A stretch of DNA of 10,438 nucleotides, taken from the NCBI GenBank assembly GCA_007126835.1, contig SLAO01000074.1:1-10438 (forward strand), given 5' to 3'. Under the pieces are notes generated by a model. The model had not been told where the DNA came from and did no database searches. It saw nothing but the letters and a program-made list of their open reading frames with translations. The position numbers and the translations under genes are program-made. Shown here piece after piece: positions 1 to 6,319 of the stretch (the stretch's first letter is position 1; each line of letters opens with the position of its first letter). Origin of the DNA: Nitriliruptorales bacterium (GTDB lineage: Bacteria; Actinomycetota; Nitriliruptoria; Euzebyales; Egibacteraceae).

Positions 1-48
1 CGCGCACGCGCTCAGTCCCTCGATGGTTCGTGTGTTCATGGTGGTCAT
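1..48 (-). CDS. N-terminus of an unidentified gene cut by the window edge
   Basis: Reading the minus strand, an ATG at 48-46 is preceded by GAGGAG with a six-base spacer (CCCGGG), a strong ribosome binding site. The frame is open for 16 codons to the window edge and reads MTTMNTRTIEGLSACA. A second ATG lies three codons in. It begins 57 bp after the stop of the SnoaL-like gene on the same strand, so the two are probably co-transcribed. Too little is visible to name a product. The call rests on the start signal and the spacing only. Confidence 0.5.
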   Translation of the reverse strand, partial: MTTMNTRTIEGLSACA

Positions 49-105
49 CCCGGGCTCCTCGTTGGTCGGGCTCGCACGGCCGGTGTGCCCCCGGTCCTCG
101 ATGGG

Positions 106-534
106 TCACGGTCGGACGAGCGGCGCCTCCTCGGCCATCTGGGCCTGCAGCTGCTGGTCCCAGATCCCGGCGCAGAACAGGACCTGCTCGACGATGCGTT
201 CGTCGTCGTCGAGGCGCCAGACGTGCAGTTCACGGGAACGCTGGCCGCCCTGGCCCTCCTCCTGGCGCCACTCGAACTGCACGAGCAGATCGCCGGAGGC
301 GGTGGCCTCGACATCGAAGAACGCGAACCGTCCCGGACCGGGCAGCCCGGTCCCGGTCGCCTCGGCCACCGCATGACGGCCCTGCACCTGGAAGCGCCAG
401 TTGGGCACGTGCGCATCGAGCAGCACCTCGAGGTGGTAGAGCTTGGCGAGCGCGTCGACGTCGCGGTTCTCGACCGCGGTCCGGTAGCGCTCGGCGATGA
501 CGTTCGTGTCGGTGATCGTCTTCGTCTCTGACAT
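106..534 (-). CDS. SnoaL-like / NTF2-fold small protein
   Basis: This 142-residue protein has the usual length and layout of the SnoaL-like NTF2 superfamily: an N-terminal helix pair (about residues 11-35, with AERYRTAVENRDVDALAKLY), then strands of a curved sheet containing a buried aromatic stretch (WRFQVQGRHAVAEA, FAFFDVEATASGDLLVQFEW, RELHVWRLDDDERIVEQVLF). Members are ketosteroid-isomerase-like enzymes, polyketide cyclases or simple ligand-binding proteins, and the family alone does not give the substrate. The start is the ATG at 534, with AGAGG seven bases upstream. The open frame continues farther upstream, but that part reads as arginine-rich non-protein sequence. It lies 121 bp downstream of the secreted-protein gene and 57 bp upstream of the edge gene, all on one strand. 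No signal peptide, so cytoplasmic. Confidence 0.8.
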   Translation of the reverse strand: MSETKTITDTNVIAERYRTAVENRDVDALAKLYHLEVLLDAHVPNWRFQVQGRHAVAEATGTGLPGPGRFAFFDVEATASGDLLVQFEWRQEEGQGGQRSRELHVWRLDDDERIVEQVLFCAGIWDQQLQAQMAEEAPLVRP

Positions 535-636
535 GGTGGTTCCTCTCGTTCGTGGGGTTGCATGGGCACCGTGGCGAGCGCGGGTTGCGGTCGGCCAGCG
601 GCCCGGTTGCGGCATCTCTGCGTGCACCCGCTCCCG

Positions 637-652
637 CCGACACGGGCGTCGG
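637..652 (-). terminator. Weak hairpin after the secreted-protein gene
   Basis: CCGAC and GTCGG form a five-base perfect stem around a six-base loop, three bases past the stop at 656. There is no T-run on either side. It could slow or partly end transcription between the secreted-protein and SnoaL-like genes, but in DNA this GC-rich a five-base stem can arise by chance. Confidence 0.2.
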
Positions 653-655
653 ATG

Positions 656-1354
656 TCACGGCCGGTGGACGACGGCCTGGGGGTCGAAGCACTGCACGCC
701 GAAGGGCTCGCCCAGGTCGAGGGCGTTGGCATTCTCGAAGCAGCCGCCCAGCAGCGTGTGGGTCTGCTGCCACAGAACGTCCGGGTCGTCCGACGCAAGC
801 CCGTGGTACTTGATGATCATGTGGACCTCCGCGCGCGACGGGTCGAGCGCGCCGTCGCCGAGGACGTCCTGGGTCTCGGGCTCACCGCGGTCGTCACCGT
901 CGGCGTAGTGGGCACGGAAGTTGGCGATGCCGTTGTTGCCGACCACACCGCCGTCGGCGAAGAAGATCGACACGCCCGCATCGGGGTTGAGCAGGTCGCC
1001 CTCGTCGCAGACGCCGTCGCAGTTGTCGGGGTCGTTGAAGATGACCCACCACACGGTGTAGGTGCCCGCGGGCAGGCCGCTGGTGTGGATGTTGGAGCGG
1101 ATCCAGTCGTCGCCGCGCTTGAGCGTCGCGAACCCGCGGTTGGTCGGCGGGAACTCGGTGCCCGGTTCGAGCACCCCACCCCCGACGTCACCCGCGGCCT
1201 GGAAGGCCACGACCGAGTCGCGGCTGACCTCGGTGGCAGGTGAGCTGGCGGCGGCGACGGTGCCGGCCGCGACGAGTGTCACAAGTGCGACGGCGACCAC
1301 GGCCGTGAAGACGGCGGCCCGGTGCCGCGTGGTGGTTGTCTGGTGCTCCGACAT
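656..1354 (-). CDS. Secreted protein of unknown function with four cysteines
   Basis: This 232-residue precursor starts with a clear export signal: a charged N-region (MSEHQTTTTRHR), a hydrophobic core (AAVFTAVVAVALVTLVAAG, about residues 13-31) and a small-residue cleavage region near residues 34-37 (VAAA then SS). The mature part looks like an all-beta domain: GLPAGTYTVWWVIFNDPDNC near residues 93-112, then a glycine-rich strand region (ADGGVVGNNGIANFRAHYAD) and an AEVHMIIKYHG strand near 175-185. The four mature cysteines (about 112, 116, 205 and 222) suit two disulfides. The pattern resembles uncharacterised secreted proteins of environmental bacteria that I cannot tie to a named domain, so I give no function. 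The start is the ATG at 1354 with GGAGGGG eight bases upstream, and it places the signal peptide correctly. Neighbours are an AfsR-like regulator upstream and a SnoaL-like gene downstream. Confidence 0.8.
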   Translation of the reverse strand: MSEHQTTTTRHRAAVFTAVVAVALVTLVAAGTVAAASSPATEVSRDSVVAFQAAGDVGGGVLEPGTEFPPTNRGFATLKRGDDWIRSNIHTSGLPAGTYTVWWVIFNDPDNCDGVCDEGDLLNPDAGVSIFFADGGVVGNNGIANFRAHYADGDDRGEPETQDVLGDGALDPSRAEVHMIIKYHGLASDDPDVLWQQTHTLLGGCFENANALDLGEPFGVQCFDPQAVVHRP

Positions 1355-1464
1355 GACGGTGTCCCCTCCTGGGCGCATAGGTGATGGGCTCGGATCCCTG
1401 GCCGCACCGCGAGCTGCGAGGCGATCCGTGGCCACCCTGGCCGTGCCCGGTTGCCACCAGCCAG

Positions 1465-1493
1465 CGCGCCGGTAGCGGGAACCTTGCGGCGCG
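1465..1493 (-). terminator. Possible terminator hairpin after the AfsR-like gene
   Basis: Nine bases past the regulator's stop, CGCGCCG and CGGCGCG form a seven-base perfect stem around a 15-base loop. Inside the loop, GGT and ACC can add three more pairs beyond a small bulge. There is no U-tract, which is common for actinobacterial terminators. If it works, the secreted-protein gene needs its own promoter in 1355-1464, where I found no convincing -35/-10 pair. Confidence 0.35.
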
Positions 1494-1502
1494 TGCGGCG
1501 GC

Positions 1503-4478
1503 TCAGTGGCCCTCGAGGAGGTCGGCGATGCTCGCGAGCGCGAGGTCGACGGCGTCCGGCCCGTCGAGCGCCCTGCCCTCGTCGACGAGGGCTTCGAAGC
1601 GGGGGGTGCCCAGGTGGGCAGCCAGCGTGTCGCCGGTCTCGGCCAGGCGCGCCGCGTCGGCGCCGTACGTGCCGGTGTCGGCGGTCTGCTGGGCGCCGTA
1701 CAGTCGGGCGGCTGGCTCGTCGGCGTCGAGGCGGACGAGCAGCGGCACGAGGTTGCGCAGCGTCGTCCACTGGTGCGTCCAGTCGCCCGCCCGTCGCCAG
1801 TGGCCGATGACGTCGGGGAACGCGCTCACCGCGTCGTGGGGCGGGTGGTGTCGGGCCCGCAGCGAGGCGATCCCGACCCGTGCGACCCCCTCGAGGAAGC
1901 GGTCACCGACCGGCGCGGCGAGGGTGAGGGCCTCCTCGAGCAGTGTCAGCGCCCGGTCAGGATCGTCGTCGCCGTGGGCCTCGGCGAGCACGTAGCGCGC
2001 CCAGGCACGCTGACTGGGGTTGCCGAGGTCGTCAGCGGCCACGAGCCCGGCCTGCGCCGCTTCCAGGCCGGCCTCTCGATCGCCGCCGTAGACCAGCGAC
2101 ATCACGCCGTGCACCTGCGCCCAGATGCGCTCGTAGACGTTGCCCTCGCGGCGGGCCACGGCCAGGGCCTCGCGCGTGTGCACGTGGTGCTCGGCGAGCC
2201 GTCCTTCGTAGATGGCGGCGGACCACAGCGCAACGAGCGCCGGGAACGGCTCGGGATCGCCAGATTCGGCCGCGGCGGCGAGGGCGCGTTCGGCGAGCTC
2301 GCGGGTGCGGTCGAGCTCGCCGCGGTTGCTGATCCCGAGCGCCGCCGCACCGCACACGGTCGGCTGGAGCCGGTGCCCGGCTGCGGCCGCCAGCCCGGCG
2401 GCCTCCTCGGCCCAGTCGAACACCTCGTCACGCAGCCGCCAGATCGCGAACACGTACAGGGCTGCGGCCAGCCGCAGCGCCGTGTCGGCGTCGTCCTGTC
2501 CGACCGCCCAGCGGTGTGCTGCCCGGAGGTTGGCGAGCTCGGCCTCGAGCAGCGCGACCGCGGCGGCCTCACCCGGTCCGCGCACGTCGGTGTCGGCGCG
2601 CTCGGCCAGGTCGACGAACCAGGCGGCGTGCCGGGCCCGCACCGCCAGGGCGTCCCCGCCTTCGTCCAACCGCTCGGCGGCGTAGTGGCGCAACGTCTCC
2701 AGCAGCCGGTAGCGCGTCGGCGTCGCGCGGCGGTCGACCTCGACCATCGAGCGGCTCACGAGCCCGGCCAGCAGCCCCGCCACGCGCTCCGAGGGAAGCT
2801 GCTCGTCGGCGCACACGCCCTCGGCCGCGGCCAGCGTGAACCCGCCGGCGAACACCGCGAGCCGGTCGAACAGCCGCTGCTCGTCGGCATCGAGCAGCCC
2901 GTAGGACCACTCGACGACCGCAGCCAGGTTGCGGTGGCGCGGGTCGGTGCGCGATCCGTGGGTCAGCAGGCCGAACCGCTGTCCGAGGCGGCGGGCGATC
3001 TCGGACGGCTCGAGGGCCGGCACGAGCGCCGCCGCGAGCTCGATCGCCAACGGCAGCCCGTCGAGCTGCCGGCAGATCTCGACGACCGCCTCCGCGGTCG
3101 TCTCGTCGACACTGAAGCCGGCCCGGTAGGCGCTCGCCCGATCGGCGAACAACCGCACCGCCGGCGCCTCGCCACCTGCGTGGTCGGCGGGCAACGCCAG
3201 CGGCGGCACCTGCCACACCTGCTCGCCCTCGACCGCGAGCGGCTCCCGGCTGGTCGCGAGGACCGTCACGCTCGGGCAGGTGCGCAGCACCTTCTCGACG
3301 AGCCTCGCGGCAGCCTCCACGAGGTGCTCGCAGTTGTCGAGCACGAGCAGCAACTGCTTGCCGGCCAACGCGCCCGCGATGGCCTCGGTGACGCTACGGC
3401 CGGCCTGCGGCTGCACGCCGAGCACGTCGGCGATCGTGTGAGTCACCGCGCCGGCGTCCGCCGGCGCGAGCTCGCACCACCAGGCCCCGTCCGGATGACG
3501 GTCGGTGGCCGCGGCCGCCGCGTGCAGCGCGAGGCGGGTCTTGCCGACCCCGCCGGGTCCCGTGAGCGTGACCAACCGACCACGCTCCAGCAGCCCGGAC
3601 ACGACTTCGGTGTCGTCGCCGCGGCCGACGAAGCTCGTCACCGGCTCCGGCAGGTTGCCCGGCCGCTGTGGCTCGGCGCCACGCACCCCGGTGTCGATGA
3701 GGCGCGGTCCGGTAGGGCGGGGACCGGCATCCCTGGTGGGCGGCATGACCTCCGGCGCCTGCCGGAGAATGTCGACCTCGAGCTGCGCCAGCGCCGGTGA
3801 GGGCTCGAGGCCGAGCTCCTCGGCGAGCCGTCCGCGCAGCCGCGCGAACACCGCCAGCGCCTCGCTCTGCCGGCCGGCTTGAGCCAATGCAGCCATCAGT
3901 TGGGCGTGCGGCCGTTCGCGCAGGGGGTTGGCGGCCGTGAACGCGTCGAGGTCACCGACGACGGCGCCATCGCCGCAGGCCATCCGGGCGGCGAACGCGT
4001 CCTCGGTCGCGGTCAGCCGCAGCTCGTCCAGCCGCACCGCCTCCGGCCGGGCGAACTCCTCATGGGCGAACTCGTCATACGCCGGTCCGCGCCACAGCGC
4101 CAGGGCCCCTGCGAAGCCTGCGGCGGCCCCGGCAGGATCGTCGCCCAGGCGTGCGTGAGCGCCGGCGACCAGCTGCTCGAACCGCCGCGCGTCCAGCTCG
4201 TGACCGTCGGCGACCAGCCGGTAGCCATGGGGGCCGGAGTCCAGCGGAGCCCCCTCGCCGAGCGCGGCGCGAAGCCGCGACGCGTAGACGTGCACGCCCT
4301 TGGGGGCGCTCGGCGGCGGCTCACCCGCCCACAGCACCTCGATCACCCGCTCGACACCGACCGGCGTGCCGGCGTGCACGAGCAGCAGCGCGAGCAGCCG
4401 GCGCTGCATGCGGCTGCCGATGGGGACGCGCACGCCGTCGCGGCCCACCTCCAGCGGCCCCAGGACGGAGAAGTCCAT
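1503..4478 (-). CDS. AfsR/SARP-type transcriptional regulator with BTAD, NB-ARC ATPase and TPR-like repeats
   Basis: The 991 residues match the AfsR-like architecture and length. Residues 1-95 form an OmpR-type winged helix (MDFSVLGPLEVGRDG at the start, then RLLALLLVHAGTPV and YASRLRAALG). Residues 96-242 are the bacterial transcriptional activation domain (RFEQLVAGAHARL, LMAALAQAGRQSEALAVF, ELGLEPSPAL). An NB-ARC/STAND ATPase follows, with Walker A GPGGVGKT at 307-314, Walker B LLLVLDNCEHL at 376-386, TSREPL at 409-414 and GLPLAIELAAA at 474-484. The rest is alpha-helical and alanine-rich, as in TPR arrays. All key ATPase motifs are intact. In this family ATP binding and oligomerisation, sometimes modulated by Ser/Thr kinases, gate DNA binding at direct repeats near target promoters. 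The ATG at 4478 has GGAGG five bases upstream and a promoter just before it. No secondary-metabolite cluster is visible nearby, so its targets are unknown. Confidence 0.93.
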   Translation of the reverse strand: MDFSVLGPLEVGRDGVRVPIGSRMQRRLLALLLVHAGTPVGVERVIEVLWAGEPPPSAPKGVHVYASRLRAALGEGAPLDSGPHGYRLVADGHELDARRFEQLVAGAHARLGDDPAGAAAGFAGALALWRGPAYDEFAHEEFARPEAVRLDELRLTATEDAFAARMACGDGAVVGDLDAFTAANPLRERPHAQLMAALAQAGRQSEALAVFARLRGRLAEELGLEPSPALAQLEVDILRQAPEVMPPTRDAGPRPTGPRLIDTGVRGAEPQRPGNLPEPVTSFVGRGDDTEVVSGLLERGRLVTLTGPGGVGKTRLALHAAAAATDRHPDGAWWCELAPADAGAVTHTIADVLGVQPQAGRSVTEAIAGALAGKQLLLVLDNCEHLVEAAARLVEKVLRTCPSVTVLATSREPLAVEGEQVWQVPPLALPADHAGGEAPAVRLFADRASAYRAGFSVDETTAEAVVEICRQLDGLPLAIELAAALVPALEPSEIARRLGQRFGLLTHGSRTDPRHRNLAAVVEWSYGLLDADEQRLFDRLAVFAGGFTLAAAEGVCADEQLPSERVAGLLAGLVSRSMVEVDRRATPTRYRLLETLRHYAAERLDEGGDALAVRARHAAWFVDLAERADTDVRGPGEAAAVALLEAELANLRAAHRWAVGQDDADTALRLAAALYVFAIWRLRDEVFDWAEEAAGLAAAAGHRLQPTVCGAAALGISNRGELDRTRELAERALAAAAESGDPEPFPALVALWSAAIYEGRLAEHHVHTREALAVARREGNVYERIWAQVHGVMSLVYGGDREAGLEAAQAGLVAADDLGNPSQRAWARYVLAEAHGDDDPDRALTLLEEALTLAAPVGDRFLEGVARVGIASLRARHHPPHDAVSAFPDVIGHWRRAGDWTHQWTTLRNLVPLLVRLDADEPAARLYGAQQTADTGTYGADAARLAETGDTLAAHLGTPRFEALVDEGRALDGPDAVDLALASIADLLEGH

Positions 4479-4502
4479 GCATGCCTCCGCGCGCCGTTTC
4501 GC

Positions 4503-4531
4503 ACATTACGCACCCGTTCCCGCCGGGACAA
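4503..4531 (-). promoter_or_regulatory. Promoter of the AfsR-like gene
   Basis: On the minus strand TTGTCC (4531-4526) is followed, after exactly 17 bases, by TAATGT (4508-4503). This fits an actinobacterial housekeeping promoter (TTGACA-like -35 and TANNNT -10). Transcription would begin near 4496, leaving a leader of roughly 18 bases that still includes the GGAGG ribosome site. The regulator is therefore probably transcribed independently of the kinase gene ending at 4568. Confidence 0.5.
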
Positions 4532-4567
4532 GGCACCGCACGCCGGGGCAGCACCTCGCTGCCACAC

Positions 4568-6091
4568 TCACGGCATGCCGAGCGCCAGCGCGCTGCCGAG
4601 CTGCTCGCGCACGGCCCGGCCCGCTGCCGCGAGCACCGCATCGATGGGCTGGCCCGTGCGGATCGTCGTGGCCTGTGGCCACGGGTCGTCATCGCCGGTC
4701 ATGGCGTCCAGCACCTCCTCGGTGGCGTCGGAGGGCTCGTGCTCGCGGGGCCGGGACGCCAGGCGTGCTCGAGCGACCTCGAGGGGTACCGAGCAGCGCA
4801 GCTGGACGAGGCTGCTGCTGGTCTCCTCGGCAACTGTGGCCGCCGCCTCGCGTTCGCGCGCCGAGGTCCAGGACGCGTCGAGCACGACCGACACGCCCTG
4901 CTCGAGCAGCTGTCGGGCCCGGTCGCGGAGCTCGTCGTAGACGCGGGCCACGTGCGCAGGCTCGTAGAGCCCCTGGCGGTAGGACGCCGAGGCATCCGCC
5001 GTCACGTCGAGCCCCGTCAGCTCCTTGCGGAGCTCGTCGGAGCGCAGCAGCTCGGCGTCCGCCTGCTCGGCCAGCGCCCGGGCGACGGTCGACTTCCCCG
5101 TCCCCGGCAGCCCGCCCACCAGCACCAGCAGGACCCGGCCCTGCTCGAGGTGCTGCAGCGCGAGCCGGTGCAGCCGGCGGGCGTCCTCGCCGGCCGCTTC
5201 CTCGCCCTGGGCATGCCGCAGGCAGGAGACCTTGGCGCGCACGTGGGCGCGGTAGGCGAGATAGTGGTGGGTCAGCCCGCGAGGCTGTGGCTCTGCCGAG
5301 TGCTCCTCGTACCATCCCAGGAACCACCGGCCGAGCTCGGGATGGCCGAGACGCTCGAGATCCATGGCCAGGAAGCAGGCGTCCAGCAGCGTGTCCCCGA
5401 ACCGGTAGTGGTCGGCGAACTCGAGGCAGTCCAGGATGCGTGGGCCGTCGGGGAGGCAGAAGATGTCCTGCGCGAGCAGGTCGCCGTGCCCGTCACGAAC
5501 CATCCCGTCGCGGATGCGCGCCTCGAACAGGGGCTGGCGTCCGGCCAGGAACTGGTGAGCGAGGTCGGCGACGCGCTCGATCTCGTCGCCGTCGAGGATC
5601 GTGCCCGCGAACTGCGAGAGCGTGGTTCGGCTGTCCTCCCAGTTGCGGCCGACCGCCGCGGTCGTGGCAACCTCCGCGATCCGGGGGTCGGTCCGCGAGG
5701 TGGGGGCCTCAGCGTGGAGGTCGGCCAGCTGGCGCGCCACGTCGCGCAGGCAGCCCGTGATGTCCTCGCCGCCGGCCAGCCGGGTCGACAGTCGCGCCGC
5801 CTCGGGCATGCGCCGCATCACCACCAGGTGGTCGCACAGCTCGCCGTCGGGTCCCGTGACGTCGGCGACGCCGAGGTACACGTCGGGCGCGAGACGCCGG
5901 TTGAGCTCCACCTCGCGGTGACAGATCCGCTCACGCGCCTCGCGGGTACTGAAGTCGAGGAAGCCGAGGTCGACCGGCTTCTTGACTTTGTAGACGCGGT
6001 CACCGATGAAGACCACGATCGAGGAGTGGGTCTCCTGCACGGCTGCCGGTGGCGCACCGCCGACGTCGACTGCGGGCGGGGTGTCCTTCAC
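4568..6091 (-). CDS. Fusion of an aminoglycoside-phosphotransferase-like domain and a P-loop (AAA_33-type) kinase
   Basis: The 507 residues hold two kinase folds. Residues about 20-290 resemble the APH-like COG2187 group: VYKVKKPVDLGFLDFST near 33-49, then the catalytic-loop equivalent GHGDLLAQDIF (201-211), DCLEFADHYRFGDTLLD (221-237) and AYRAHVRAKV (279-288). Residues 318-507 are a P-loop kinase of the COG0645 / AAA_33 kind, with Walker A GGLPGTGKST at 326-335, SDELRKELTGL at 351-361 and VVLDASW at 402-408. Proteins with this pairing are widespread but their substrate is not established; antibiotic resistance should not be assumed. The usual APH loop ends HGDxxxxN, and here that Asn position is Asp. 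The start is GTG at 6091 with GGGAGG five bases upstream. It is divergent from the SulP unit and 89 bp upstream of the AfsR-like gene. Confidence 0.88.
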   Translation of the reverse strand: MKDTPPAVDVGGAPPAAVQETHSSIVVFIGDRVYKVKKPVDLGFLDFSTREARERICHREVELNRRLAPDVYLGVADVTGPDGELCDHLVVMRRMPEAARLSTRLAGGEDITGCLRDVARQLADLHAEAPTSRTDPRIAEVATTAAVGRNWEDSRTTLSQFAGTILDGDEIERVADLAHQFLAGRQPLFEARIRDGMVRDGHGDLLAQDIFCLPDGPRILDCLEFADHYRFGDTLLDACFLAMDLERLGHPELGRWFLGWYEEHSAEPQPRGLTHHYLAYRAHVRAKVSCLRHAQGEEAAGEDARRLHRLALQHLEQGRVLLVLVGGLPGTGKSTVARALAEQADAELLRSDELRKELTGLDVTADASASYRQGLYEPAHVARVYDELRDRARQLLEQGVSVVLDASWTSAREREAAATVAEETSSSLVQLRCSVPLEVARARLASRPREHEPSDATEEVLDAMTGDDDPWPQATTIRTGQPIDAVLAAAGRAVREQLGSALALGMP

Positions 6092-6132
6092 GCTGACCTC
6101 CCGTTGCTCCGCTCCCGGACCGCTGGCATTCC

Positions 6133-6161
6133 ATGGTCCCTCAGCAGGGGAGTGGTGTCAG
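6133..6161 (-). promoter_or_regulatory. Candidate promoter of the two-domain kinase gene
   Basis: On the minus strand CTGACA (6161-6156), five of six bases of the -35 consensus, is separated by 17 bases from GACCAT (6138-6133), a poorer -10. The predicted start would be near 6126, giving a leader of about 35 bases that includes the GGGAGG site. The -10 is weak. Confidence 0.35.
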
Positions 6162-6208
6162 GGCCGTTGGTCCCTCCTTGGCCCGGTCGACGTGCGGTCG
6201 GCCGCGTC

Positions 6209-6247
6209 CCGACGGTACGACGCTCACCCCCAGTAGGCTCTGGATTC
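6209..6247 (+). promoter_or_regulatory. Leaderless-type promoter for the micro-ORF and SulP unit
   Basis: TAGGCT at 6234-6239 fits the TANNNT -10 box and stands eight bases before the GTG at 6248. That is the spacing at which actinobacterial transcripts start on the first base of the codon (leaderless mRNA). The -35 is weak: only the GAC of CCGACG (6209-6214, spacer 19) agrees with the consensus. No ribosome binding site lies between the -10 and the GTG, as expected for a leaderless start. Confidence 0.4.
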
Positions 6248-6319
6248 GTGCCCGAGCCTGCCGACATCGCCCATGACCTCGCCGACCGCGAGGTGCCGCC
6301 GGCGCGGGTGGGGGGATGA
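6248..6319 (+). CDS. Leaderless 23-codon micro-ORF overlapping the SulP start
   Basis: GTG at 6248 opens a 23-codon frame (it begins VPEPADIAHDLADREVPPAR and ends VGG) whose TGA stop overlaps the ATG of the permease in the sequence ATGA (6316-6319). A TANNNT box sits eight bases before the GTG, and there is no Shine-Dalgarno sequence. The simplest reading is a leaderless upstream ORF that carries ribosomes to the permease start by translational coupling, because the permease has only a G-run touching its ATG rather than a well-spaced ribosome site. The peptide has no recognisable motif and no membrane segment, so its translation may matter more than its product. A chance open frame remains possible. 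Confidence 0.4.
   Translation: MPEPADIAHDLADREVPPARVGG

Noticed and set aside
1506..3800. Very long plus-strand open frame (764 codons) opposite the AfsR-like gene
   Set aside because: It is the antisense shadow of a gene with strong GC third-position bias. Its translation is rich in Arg, Gly, Val and Gln with no recognisable domain, while the minus strand carries all the AfsR motifs.
4568..6091. Aminoglycoside resistance gene
   Set aside because: The APH-like domain belongs to a broad fold group fused to a P-loop kinase, with an altered catalytic loop. Nothing in the context indicates drug resistance.
4151..6319. 722-codon plus-strand open frame opposite the two-domain kinase
   Set aside because: Antisense shadow of the kinase gene and the regulator's 5' end. 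Only its last 24 codons (from GTG 6248) lie outside a real gene, and those are listed separately as the micro-ORF.
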